A stretch of DNA of 16,056 nucleotides from Microbacteriaceae bacterium (lineage in GTDB: Bacteria > Actinomycetota > Actinomycetes > Actinomycetales > Microbacteriaceae). The notes below the pieces were generated by a model. The model was not told the DNA's origin. It was given only the letters and a program-made list of their open reading frames with translations, and did not search any database. The position numbers and the translations under genes are program-made. Positions 9,999-16,056 of the stretch are shown piece by piece (the first letter of the stretch is position 1; every line of letters starts with the position of its first letter). The DNA is taken from contig RFQD01000011.1 of the NCBI GenBank assembly GCA_009925875.1, positions 1 to 16,056 on the forward strand. The letters are read 5' to 3'.

Positions 9999-12702
9999 AG
10001 TGAGCGGCTTCGTTCCACTCGTGTCCCCGACCAACCTGAACGTCCAGAGGAACGCGTAACGTCGCCGCATGTGACATGCGATCGCGCACGATGCGTTCCA
10101 CCGACTCCCACTCGCCGTGGGCCACCTCAACGATCAACTCATCGTGAACCTGCATGAGGAGTCGTGACGACATGCTCAACGACGTCAAATCGGCCTCGAT
10201 GCCATTCATGGCAATTTTCATGATGTCCGCCGCAGTGCCTTGCATGGGAGCATTGAGAGCTGCGCGTTCCGCGTTTTCCCTCAGTACCCGATTCGGGCTC
10301 TGCAAGTCGGGAAACGGGCGACGTCTTCCAAAAAGAGTTTCCGTATAGCCGTTCGTCTTGGCGGCCTCGACGACTCCGCGGAGGTAGTCTCGTACACCGC
10401 CAAAGCGAGCGAAGTAGTCCTGCATGAGCGCTTTTGCTTCGGTATTCGGAATTTTCAACTGGCGTGCGAGCCCAAATGCGCTCAGCCCATAGGCCAGCCC
10501 ATAGCTCATGGCCTTGACCTTACTTCGCATGTCGGACGTGACTTCAGCGGGAGAAACACCGAAGACACGCGCACCAACGAAACGGTGAAGATCCTCGCCC
10601 GAGATGAAGGCTTCGATAAGGCCTTCGTCTTCCGAAAAGTGAGCCATGACGCGCATTTCGATCTGGGAATAGTCGGCCGTGAGCAGGCAGTCGAAACCCT
10701 CGCCCACCTGGAATGCTTCTCGTATTCGTCGACCATCCGAGGTTCTAACGGGGATGTTCTGCAAGTTGGGGTTTGCCGACGAGAGTCGGCCGGTCGAGGT
10801 GCCCGTCTGCACATACGTCGTGTGGATACGACCGTCTGAGCCGATGGATCCGGCAAGAACATCCACAATTTGTCGAAGTTTGGTCGTGTCTCGAAAATCG
10901 AGGAGAGCGTCGAGGAACGGGTGGGGATTCGAGATTTGCAGGTCGGTCAGCGCCGCGGCGTCAGTTGTGTAGCCCGTTTTTGTCTGGCGCGTTTTTGGCA
11001 TATTCAACTGGTCAAAGAGAACTTCTTGCAGTTGCTTGGGACTCGCAAGGTTCACTTCGCGGCCGATTTGCGCAAAAGCACGAGACTGTGCTGAGGAAGC
11101 CCGTTCGCCCAATTCACGAGAAAGTTCGGACAGCGCGCCCGCGTTCACCGCGACTCCCCGATTCTCCATCGCCGAGAGCGTGAGAAGTGTCGGCATCTCG
11201 ATGTCGAGCATAAGGGCGAGGTCTGTTGCGGATAGTCGTTCGCTCAGCACATGAGCGACCTGTCCCGTCCACCACGCGAGCTCACCCGCAGAGAGACCCC
11301 CGTCGTTGATCAACGCGTTCGCGTCACCTTCAGCGAGAGTAACTCCAAAAGCGGAGTGGACGAGGCTACCTAAGCTTCGAGAAGCGACATCAGGTCGAAC
11401 GAGCCAGTCGGCAATCTCGGCGTCACACGAGATGTTCGTAACGGGAATATCGACATGCGATAGCGCCTTTACTTGGGGTTTCGCGCCACAGAAAACGACG
11501 GGGACTGGGCCGCGCAAGAGCTCTCGAACTGGTTCGATATCAGCACCGGGATTCCACGGAACGGTCACACACGAATCCCCTGACGCCAGTCCAACTGCCG
11601 TGATAAGTGAACCGATCAGCTCGACGTGCACGGCGATACCGCGCGGTGAGGAGCTCTCAGCGCGATGAACCCACGCGGACAATTCTTCGTCCAATAGCGT
11701 TTGCGGAGCCGGGCACGTAACGGTGTGGATCATCGTTGAAGTTGGCAGGGACGAATCGGTAAAGGTGTTCCCTCGGTCGGTCTCAGCCGACGACGGTGTG
11801 CCATCGGATTCACCACCACCCAGCTTGAGCACACGTTCTTGAAGGGTGCGGAATTGCAGGCGCGTAAATACTTCGCGAACTGCGTCGAGATTAAAGTCAA
11901 CTCGAATCAAGTCAGCAGGCGCCACCGGAAGTTCCACGTCGGTGACGAGGCGATTCAACCGACGGTTTCGTCGAGCGTTTTCCTGGTGCTCGCGAAGTGA
12001 CTCCCCCACCTTCCCGGTGATTTCATCCGCGTGCTCCAATATCGCCTCAAGTGATCCGAACTGCGTGATCCACTTCACCGCCGTCTTCTCACCCACTTTG
12101 GGGATACCCGGCAGGTTGTCACTCGTTTCGCCGACCAGTGCGGCAACTTCAGGGTATTGAGCCGGATTGATGCCGTAGCGTTCACGAACCTTTTCCGGGT
12201 CGTATCGCGTCAGCGCAGAAACGCCCTGCGTCGACGGGTAAAGCAACGTCACATTGTCATTGACGAGCTGAATCGTGTCACGATCTCCGGAGACGACGAG
12301 AACGCGATATCCGTCCCGCTCGCCCTGATGCGCCAAAGTCGCGAGAATGTCGTCGGCCTCGAAGTCTTCTTTGACGAGGGTCACGATGTTCATGGCGTGG
12401 AGAGCATCCTGCAAGAGCGGGATTTGTCCGATGAATTCTGGTGGAGTTTCTCCCCGGGTCCCTTTGTAGTCGGGATACTCGCGTGTGCGGAACGAGTATC
12501 GAGAAATGTCGAATGCCACCCCGATGTGCGTTGGCTTCTCTTTTGCGAGCAAATTGAGCAACATCGAGATGAAACCGTGAATGGCGTTGGTGTGTTGTCC
12601 GTCGTCGGTGCGAAAACTCTCGACCGGCAAAGCGTAGAAGGCTCGAAAGGCAAGGGAATGGCCGTCGATGAGCAGAAGGGTAGGCTTTTTTTCGTCGGTC
12701 AC
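9997..12702 (-). CDS. polA: DNA polymerase I
   Basis: A 901-residue Pol I for Okazaki fragment processing and repair gap filling, including gaps left by UvrABC. The N-terminal 5' nuclease domain (about 5-290) keeps acidic motifs such as EADDI at 115-119, GDRD at 139-142 and the SDNLPGIPKVGEKTA segment from 194. The 3'-5' exonuclease domain is present but lacks its DxE motif: the aligned stretch reads AVHVEL at 357-362. The other exonuclease acidic motifs are also not seen, so no proofreading is expected. The polymerase domain has motif A D677 (ADYSQIE), O-helix K730 with Y734, and motif C HDE at 853-855. Y734 stands where E. coli has F762. The start is GTG at 12702 with no Shine-Dalgarno; TAGGCT lies six bases before it. 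The thioesterase gene diverges from it across 28 bp. Confidence 0.97.
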   Translation of the reverse strand: MTDEKKPTLLLIDGHSLAFRAFYALPVESFRTDDGQHTNAIHGFISMLLNLLAKEKPTHIGVAFDISRYSFRTREYPDYKGTRGETPPEFIGQIPLLQDALHAMNIVTLVKEDFEADDILATLAHQGERDGYRVLVVSGDRDTIQLVNDNVTLLYPSTQGVSALTRYDPEKVRERYGINPAQYPEVAALVGETSDNLPGIPKVGEKTAVKWITQFGSLEAILEHADEITGKVGESLREHQENARRNRRLNRLVTDVELPVAPADLIRVDFNLDAVREVFTRLQFRTLQERVLKLGGGESDGTPSSAETDRGNTFTDSSLPTSTMIHTVTCPAPQTLLDEELSAWVHRAESSSPRGIAVHVELIGSLITAVGLASGDSCVTVPWNPGADIEPVRELLRGPVPVVFCGAKPQVKALSHVDIPVTNISCDAEIADWLVRPDVASRSLGSLVHSAFGVTLAEGDANALINDGGLSAGELAWWTGQVAHVLSERLSATDLALMLDIEMPTLLTLSAMENRGVAVNAGALSELSRELGERASSAQSRAFAQIGREVNLASPKQLQEVLFDQLNMPKTRQTKTGYTTDAAALTDLQISNPHPFLDALLDFRDTTKLRQIVDVLAGSIGSDGRIHTTYVQTGTSTGRLSSANPNLQNIPVRTSDGRRIREAFQVGEGFDCLLTADYSQIEMRVMAHFSEDEGLIEAFISGEDLHRFVGARVFGVSPAEVTSDMRSKVKAMSYGLAYGLSAFGLARQLKIPNTEAKALMQDYFARFGGVRDYLRGVVEAAKTNGYTETLFGRRRPFPDLQSPNRVLRENAERAALNAPMQGTAADIMKIAMNGIEADLTSLSMSSRLLMQVHDELIVEVAHGEWESVERIVRDRMSHAATLRVPLDVQVGRGHEWNEAAH
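12681..12686 (+). promoter_or_regulatory. Weak candidate -10 box (TAGGCT) for the thioesterase gene
   Basis: Plus-strand TAGGCT lies inside the first codons of polA. It would give a leader of about 35-40 bases carrying the AAAGGAG ribosome binding site of the gene starting at 12731. The hexamer matches other -10 candidates in the window, but it is also polA coding sequence and no -35 is evident. Confidence 0.25.
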
Positions 12703-12720
12703 GAGGTAAGCCTAACTAAA
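12702..12720. promoter_or_regulatory. DtxR/IdeR-like iron-box match in the polA/thioesterase divergent gap
   Basis: The 19 bases match 14 of 19 positions of the DtxR/IdeR consensus as I recall it (TTAGGTTAGSCTAACCTAA), including AGGTAAGCCTAAC, which is 12 of 13 in the core. The match covers the proposed polA -10 and ends at the thioesterase ribosome binding site, so a bound repressor would affect both genes. The right half-site is poor, and part of the match is explained by the -10 hexamer itself. Confidence 0.3.
12709..12714 (-). promoter_or_regulatory. Candidate -10 box (TAGGCT) for a leaderless polA transcript
   Basis: Minus-strand TAGGCT is followed by TACCTC and then the polA GTG. The six-base gap equals that at uvrA and uvrB. 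No Shine-Dalgarno is present, and a -35 would have to lie inside the divergent thioesterase gene. Confidence 0.5.
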
Positions 12721-12730
12721 GGAGCACGAC

Positions 12731-13153
12731 GTGAAACGGGATGATTTACCGGAGCCCCTCAATCTTGCGCAGCTTGTTGGCGTCAGTGCCGGAGACCTGT
12801 GTGCTGCCATGAACATTGAATTCCACAAACTTTCCCCGGAACACTCGATCGCGTCGATGCCCGTCGCGGGCAACACGCAATCTTTTGGCATCCTCCACGG
12901 TGGCGCCTATGTGGTCATTGGTGAGAGTCTCGGATCAATATCGGCAAACATGCATGCGGCCGGTAACGGGATGGCTGTCGGAATAGAAATTAACGCGACG
13001 CACACGGGGAGCGCAAAGTCCGGCTACGTCATTGCCGAATGTACGGCGCTCCACCTCGGTCGCACATTGACTACTCACGAGATCGTCTGTCGCGACGAAG
13101 ACGGGCGCCGACTGTCAACCGTGAGAATAACCAACCTCATCAAAAAACTATGA
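12731..13153 (+). CDS. PaaI/YbgC-like hotdog-fold acyl-CoA thioesterase
   Basis: A 140-residue single-domain hotdog protein. The active-site segment GILHGGAYVVIGES spans 53-66, with H56-G57-G58 and a likely catalytic acid at E65. It is followed by EINATHTGSAKSG, the usual second strand of the PaaI/menaquinone-thioesterase branch. The family hydrolyses acyl-CoA esters such as phenylacetyl-, hydroxybenzoyl- or 1,4-dihydroxy-2-naphthoyl-CoA; the substrate cannot be read from sequence. The start is GTG at 12731 with an excellent AAAGGAG six bases upstream. The gene diverges from polA across 28 bp and converges on the response regulator, whose stop is 23 bp beyond its own. A PaaI-type thioesterase between polA and an ANTAR regulator is a common actinobacterial neighbourhood. 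I see no operon partner. Confidence 0.87.
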   Translation: MKRDDLPEPLNLAQLVGVSAGDLCAAMNIEFHKLSPEHSIASMPVAGNTQSFGILHGGAYVVIGESLGSISANMHAAGNGMAVGIEINATHTGSAKSGYVIAECTALHLGRTLTTHEIVCRDEDGRRLSTVRITNLIKKL

Positions 13154-13176
13154 GTGCCTAACCCTCGGCAAAAAGA

Positions 13177-13635
13177 TCAGGACTGTTTTGCCCCAAGTTG
13201 ATCGATGATGGTCAGTGCGACGTCTTTCATGGTCAGCCTCCGGTCCATGGACGCCTTTTGAATCCAGCGAAACGCCTCCGGTTCCGTCAGACCCATCTTT
13301 TCGTTGAGGATGCCCTTGGCGATGTCGACAATCTTCCGCGTTTCAAAGCGCTCGCTCATGTCGGCGACTTCCGCCTCCAGAGCCCGCAGTTCCGCACCGC
13401 GCGAGAGGGCGATTTCCACGGCCGGCAGAAGGTCCGCCGGGGTAAAAGGCTTCACAATGTAGGCAACGACGCCGGCTTCGCTCGCACGTTCGACAAGTTC
13501 CTTCTGGCTGAACGCCGTCAGGAGTAGGACGGGAGCAATCCGGCCGTGATGTAGTTTCTCGGCCGCTGAAATTCCATCCATCTTGGGCATCTTGACATCC
13601 ATCACGACGAGATCAGGACGAAGTTCCGTTGCCAT
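13177..13635 (-). CDS. pdtaR: PdtaR-like ANTAR response regulator, receiver domain N-terminally truncated
   Basis: The open frame from ATG 13635 encodes 152 residues. It begins in the middle of a receiver domain: phospho-acceptor D13 (VVMDVKMP), T40 (LLLTAF) and K62 (YIVKPF) are kept. An ANTAR RNA-binding domain follows at about 95-148, with ETRKIVDIAKGIL, EPEAFRWIQ and MDRR. PdtaR/Rv1626-type proteins are about 200 residues and act as antiterminators that bind paired hairpins when phosphorylated. Here the first beta strand, its metal-binding acidic pair, helix 1 and strand 2 are missing. No start codon occurs between ATG 13635 and the in-frame TAG at 13744-13742, and the ATG lacks a Shine-Dalgarno. 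The product, if made, probably cannot be phosphorylated normally. This is likely a broken gene; see the displaced 5' part at 13602-13730. Confidence 0.82.
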   Translation of the reverse strand: MATELRPDLVVMDVKMPKMDGISAAEKLHHGRIAPVLLLTAFSQKELVERASEAGVVAYIVKPFTPADLLPAVEIALSRGAELRALEAEVADMSERFETRKIVDIAKGILNEKMGLTEPEAFRWIQKASMDRRLTMKDVALTIIDQLGAKQS

Positions 13636-13730
13636 GGCGACAGCTGCTTCGCCATCCGCCGACCGGACTGCGGCTCGTTGGTGGGTTCCCCCCGCTGGTC
13701 GTCGGGAAGGGAGGTAATGTCGTCGCTCAC
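13602..13730 (-). pseudogene. Displaced 5' end of the ANTAR response regulator gene (frameshifted leader)
   Basis: GTG at 13730 opens a 42-codon frame that starts MSDDITSLPDDQRGEPTNEP and reaches SGRR at codons 22-25. A polar leader ending in Arg-Arg right before strand 1 is how PdtaR-type regulators begin. After that the frame turns to nonsense and stops. The receiver sequence resumes in another frame at ADGEAAVAMATEL, overlapping the same bases. Joining the two would need about 90 missing bases, of length 3n+1. The start has a TAGGCT box seven bases upstream, so this is the probable original start of the regulator. The annotation is inferred from the expected family layout. Confidence 0.6.
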
Positions 13731-13737
13731 GAGTTAC

Positions 13738-13743
13738 AGCCTA
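13738..13743 (-). promoter_or_regulatory. Candidate -10 box (TAGGCT) for the response regulator gene
   Basis: Minus-strand TAGGCT is followed by GTAACTC and then the GTG at 13730, a seven-base leaderless spacing. It overlaps the candidate -10 of the tRNA on the other strand. There is no Shine-Dalgarno before this GTG. Confidence 0.4.
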
Positions 13744-13747
13744 GGAT
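13742..13747 (+). promoter_or_regulatory. Candidate -10 box (TAGGAT) for tRNA-Leu
   Basis: TAGGAT lies 23 bases before the mature tRNA 5' end, in a gap free of other plus-strand signals. It shares the palindrome CCTAGG (13740-13745) with the opposing regulator promoter. No clear -35 is seen. Confidence 0.35.
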
Positions 13748-13770
13748 ATTGTTGCCCCTGTTGGGCTGAG

Positions 13771-13853
13771 GCCGGATTGGCGGAATGGCAGACGCGGAGC
13801 ACTCAAAATGCTTTGTCCGAAAGGGCGTGTGGGTTCAAATCCCACATCCGGCA
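13771..13853 (+). tRNA. tRNA-Leu (anticodon CAA)
   Basis: An 83-base class II tRNA folds cleanly. The acceptor is GCCGGAT (13771-13777) with ATCCGGC (13846-13852) and discriminator A13853. The D-stem is GCG/CGC. The anticodon stem GAGCA/TGCTT has loop CTCAAAA and anticodon CAA at 13804-13806, which decodes UUG. The variable arm is long (GTCC, GAAA loop, GGGC), and the T-arm is GTGGG-TTCAAAT-CCCAC. The 3' CCA is not encoded. The gene is divergent from the broken regulator and 38 bp upstream of the racemase. Confidence 0.97.
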
Positions 13854-13862
13854 CTCTCTCCC

Positions 13863-13894
13863 CATGGGTTCACGTTTAGTAGCGTGAACCCATG
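13863..13894. repeat. Perfect 12-bp inverted repeat covering the racemase start codon
   Basis: Arms CATGGGTTCACG (13863-13874) and CGTGAACCCATG (13883-13894) are exact complements with an 8-base spacer TTTAGTAG. The right arm ends in the ATG of the racemase gene, and the spacer plus right arm contain the proposed -10 TAGCGT. No T-run follows on either strand, so an intrinsic terminator is unlikely. It could be an operator. If the transcript begins upstream, for instance by readthrough from the tRNA, it could also be an RNA hairpin hiding the start codon. The left arm also opens a seven-codon frame (13864-13887) ending four bases before the racemase ATG; I see no evidence that it is translated. 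Confidence 0.75.
13880..13885 (+). promoter_or_regulatory. Candidate -10 box (TAGCGT) for a leaderless racemase transcript
   Basis: TAGCGT is followed by GAACCC and then ATG at 13892, the same six-base gap as at uvrB, uvrA and polA. It matches the TANNNT pattern but is less like the TAGRCT seen at the other genes. It lies inside the inverted repeat. Confidence 0.35.
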
Positions 13895-14584
13895 CGTGTT
13901 CTTGGCCTCCTGGGCGGAATGTCATGGGAATCTTCCATCGAGTACGAGCGAACAATCAATGAACTCGTGCGCAGCGCCCTCGGCGGGGCCAGTTCCGCTG
14001 ATTTGATTATTCGCTCCTTCAATTTTGCGGATATTGAGCGCCTTCAGGAATCCGGGCGATGGACCGAGGCTGGAGGGCTTCTCGGATCAGAAGCGAAGAA
14101 ACTTGAGGTGGCTGGAGCTGAGGCCATCGTGCTTTGCACCAACACAATGCATGCGGTGAGTGACGTGATTGAGTCGATGATTTCCGTGCCGCTCATCCAC
14201 ATCGCGGACCCAACGGGTGAGGCTATTCGTTCCCGCGGGCTTTCGACCGTCGGTCTTCTTGGAACTCGTTACACGATGGAACACGAGTTCTACGCTGATC
14301 GCCTCCGGAAGAATTGGAATCTTGACGTGAAGGTTCCCGATGCGGCAGATCGAGCGAGCGTGCACCGTGTCATTTACGACGAACTCATTCAAGGAATAGT
14401 CTCGAGTGATTCACGGAAGATGTATCTCGACGTCATTGAACGACTCGTGGCTGACGGCGCTCAGGGAATCATTGCGGGGTGCACAGAAATTGAGCTCCTT
14501 ATTTCGCAGAGCGACCTCGACGTGCCTTATTTTCCCACCGCACGCGTGCATGCGGAGGCTGCTGCTGCATTCGCTCTGAGTTAG
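13892..14584 (+). CDS. ygeA: YgeA-type aspartate/glutamate racemase family protein
   Basis: A 230-residue protein of the Asp/Glu racemase superfamily, closely resembling E. coli YgeA, a broad-specificity PLP-independent amino-acid racemase. It starts MRVLGLLGGMSWESS as YgeA does. Both catalytic cysteines are present, C82 in VLCTNTMH and C197 in AGCTEIELL. HIADPTGEAI and LLGTRYTME lie at the expected places. The two cysteines act as the acid/base pair that inverts the alpha carbon; the substrate cannot be told from sequence. The start at ATG 13892 has no Shine-Dalgarno and sits inside an inverted repeat, with TAGCGT six bases upstream. The gene is between tRNA-Leu and pyk and overlaps the pyk stop by 4 bp. 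No partner gene for D-amino-acid use is visible. Confidence 0.88.
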   Translation: MRVLGLLGGMSWESSIEYERTINELVRSALGGASSADLIIRSFNFADIERLQESGRWTEAGGLLGSEAKKLEVAGAEAIVLCTNTMHAVSDVIESMISVPLIHIADPTGEAIRSRGLSTVGLLGTRYTMEHEFYADRLRKNWNLDVKVPDAADRASVHRVIYDELIQGIVSSDSRKMYLDVIERLVADGAQGIIAGCTEIELLISQSDLDVPYFPTARVHAEAAAAFALS

Positions 14585-16029
14585 CTCAGTCGCGCGTACG
14601 CGGGGGCTGCCTCGTTATGCGCATCTCCGACGGTGTGAACGCGCAGGTCATTTGTTGACCCCGCAATGCCGGGAGGCGACCCCGCGATAACGACCACCTT
14701 GTCGCCAACAGCGGCCAGCTTGTTTCCCAGCAGAACGTCATCCACCTGGCCGAACATCTCATCGGTGTGCGTTACGGGATCCACGAGAACCGACCGTACG
14801 CCCCACGTGAGGTTCATCCGACGCCGAATACTCTCGTGCGGGGTGAAGATAATCATCGGGATGGCAGACCGAAGTCGCGCCATCCGTCGAGCCGAATCTC
14901 CGGATTCAGTGAAAACGCAGAGAAACTTCGCGCCCACGAACTCTGCTACCTCGGCAGCCGCCAGTGTGATGGCTCCTCCCTGTGTGCGGGGCTTCGTTCC
15001 GAGTTCTGGAATGCGGTCGAGCCCGTGCTCTTCCGTCGACTCGATAATTCGAGCCATGGTCGCAACCGTCACCGTCGGATAGTCACCGACGGACGTCTCG
15101 CCCGACAACATGACCGCGTCCGTTCCATCCAAGACGGCGTTGGCACAGTCGGATGCCTCAGCACGTGTGGGTCGGGGACTCGAGATCATCGACTCAAGTA
15201 CTTGCGTTGCCACAATCACAGGTTTTGCCCATCGGCGCGATACTTCTACTGCACGCTTCTGCACAATCGGTACGGCTTCGAGGGGAAGCTCGACACCCAA
15301 GTCGCCACGCGCGACCATGATTCCGTCAAAGGCGTCGACGATTTCCTCGAGATTGTCAACTGCCTGTGGCTTCTCCACTTTCGCAATGACAGGTAGTCGA
15401 ACCCCTTCCTCATCCATAATTTCGTGAACACGCACGATGTCTTTTGCGTCTCGAACAAAACTCAGAGCGATGAAGTCCGCTCCGAGTTTGAGGCCCCAGC
15501 GCAAATCTGCCTCGTCCTTGTCGCTCATCGCGGGCACATTTACGGCTACGCCGGGCAAGTTAATTCCCTTATTGTTCGACACGGGACCCGCGACCTCGAC
15601 AACCGTCGTTACCGTTCGAGCATCGGATGCCGTGACCCGGAGGGCAACTTTCCCGTCATCAATGAGAAGCGGATCGCCGGGTTTGACGTCCCCAGGCAAG
15701 CCCTTATAGGTCGTCGACGAGAGTTCTTTTGTTCCGACGAGGTCGTCAATCGTAATGGTGAAGACATCTCCCACTTCGAGGTCGTAGGGACCACCTTCAA
15801 ATTTTCCGAGACGAATCTTTGGTCCCTGCAAATCCACGAGAACAGCAACAGGTTGTCCGAGATCGGCTGCGGCCTTACGGACATTCCGATAGACCTCTTC
15901 GTGCACGTCATAGGAGCCATGACTCAAATTCATCCGGCAGACGTTGACGCCTGCTTCAATGATGCTCCGGATGCTCTCGTAACTCGCCGTTGCCGGGCCC
16001 AGCGTTGCCACAATTTTTGCGCGTCTCAT
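14581..16029 (-). CDS. pyk: Pyruvate kinase
   Basis: A 482-residue pyruvate kinase that transfers phosphate from phosphoenolpyruvate to ADP, the last step of glycolysis. The N-terminus reads RRAKIVATLGPAT, followed by the substrate-site RMNLSHG at about 33-39. The small beta-barrel B domain follows, with KGINLPGVAVN. The family signature is the AKVEKPQ segment with its catalytic Lys, then DGIMVARGDLGVE for the metal site and ATQVLESM. The C-terminal allosteric-type domain is complete. The start is ATG at 16029; upstream only a distant GAGAG is present, and 27 bases are visible before the window ends. The gene converges with the racemase, their stop codons sharing four bases. The actinobacterial order pyk ... 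ANTAR regulator ... polA is kept. Confidence 0.96.
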   Translation of the reverse strand: MRRAKIVATLGPATASYESIRSIIEAGVNVCRMNLSHGSYDVHEEVYRNVRKAAADLGQPVAVLVDLQGPKIRLGKFEGGPYDLEVGDVFTITIDDLVGTKELSSTTYKGLPGDVKPGDPLLIDDGKVALRVTASDARTVTTVVEVAGPVSNNKGINLPGVAVNVPAMSDKDEADLRWGLKLGADFIALSFVRDAKDIVRVHEIMDEEGVRLPVIAKVEKPQAVDNLEEIVDAFDGIMVARGDLGVELPLEAVPIVQKRAVEVSRRWAKPVIVATQVLESMISSPRPTRAEASDCANAVLDGTDAVMLSGETSVGDYPTVTVATMARIIESTEEHGLDRIPELGTKPRTQGGAITLAAAEVAEFVGAKFLCVFTESGDSARRMARLRSAIPMIIFTPHESIRRRMNLTWGVRSVLVDPVTHTDEMFGQVDDVLLGNKLAAVGDKVVVIAGSPPGIAGSTNDLRVHTVGDAHNEAAPAYARLS

Positions 16030-16056
16030 GGTGTGTGTCTCTCGTTCGAGGTCTGA

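Noticed and set aside
12685..12693. A7 run in codons 4-6 of polA as a programmed frameshift site
   Set aside because: The run simply encodes Glu-Lys-Lys at the N-terminus, with no downstream structure or alternative product seen.
13155..13170. Small hairpin TGCC-N8-GGCA between the convergent thioesterase and regulator genes
   Set aside because: The stem is only four pairs and the nearest T-run on either strand is not directly behind it, so a terminator call is not supported.
13830..13872. Repeated TGGGTTCA in the tRNA T-arm and just downstream as an attachment-site duplication
   Set aside because: Eight shared bases are too few, and one copy is fully explained by the tRNA T-arm and the other by the inverted repeat; no integrase is present.

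Overview
The window looks like chromosomal DNA of an actinobacterium, most likely a Micrococcales/Microbacteriaceae type with only moderate GC. This is inferred from gene order and protein signatures, not from a search. The clues are an S1 protein with the long acidic C-terminal extension, a PolA with a degenerate proofreading domain and a Tyr in the O-helix, a PdtaR-type ANTAR response regulator, a UvrA with a CxxxH first zinc site, and the run polA-rpsA-coaE-uvrB-uvrA-uvrC-rapZ. No phage, transposon, CRISPR or secretion locus is visible. The window is almost entirely gene-dense housekeeping DNA.

Region 1 (1-12702, minus strand) is one long block read right to left: polA, rpsA, coaE, uvrB, uvrA, uvrC and a rapZ cut by the window edge. 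It combines repair synthesis (PolA), translation initiation (ribosomal protein S1), the last step of CoA synthesis (CoaE), the full UvrABC excision nuclease, and an RNase adaptor-type P-loop protein. A hairpin with a T-rich tail after rpsA separates polA-rpsA from coaE onward. uvrA and uvrC share an ATGA stop/start overlap, and rapZ follows uvrC after 23 bp.

Region 2 (12703-13770) holds a hotdog-fold thioesterase, divergent from polA across 28 bp and convergent with an ANTAR response regulator. The regulator is broken. Its promoter, GTG start and N-terminal leader are still present at 13730, but the first third of the receiver domain is missing and the reading frame changes at the join. Only the receiver remainder plus the RNA-binding ANTAR domain remains open (13635-13177).

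Region 3 (13771-16056) contains tRNA-Leu(CAA), then a YgeA-type amino-acid racemase whose start codon and -10 box lie inside a perfect 12-bp inverted repeat, and a convergent pyruvate kinase gene whose stop codon overlaps the racemase stop.

A recurring signal ties the window together. uvrB, uvrA, polA, the response regulator and the racemase each carry a TAGNNT hexamer 6 or 7 bases before the start codon and lack a usable Shine-Dalgarno sequence, which is the layout of leaderless transcripts. rpsA, rapZ and the thioesterase instead have clear ribosome binding sites. I see no evidence of a new multi-gene system. The most notable items are the broken regulator, the leaderless promoter pattern and the racemase inverted repeat.
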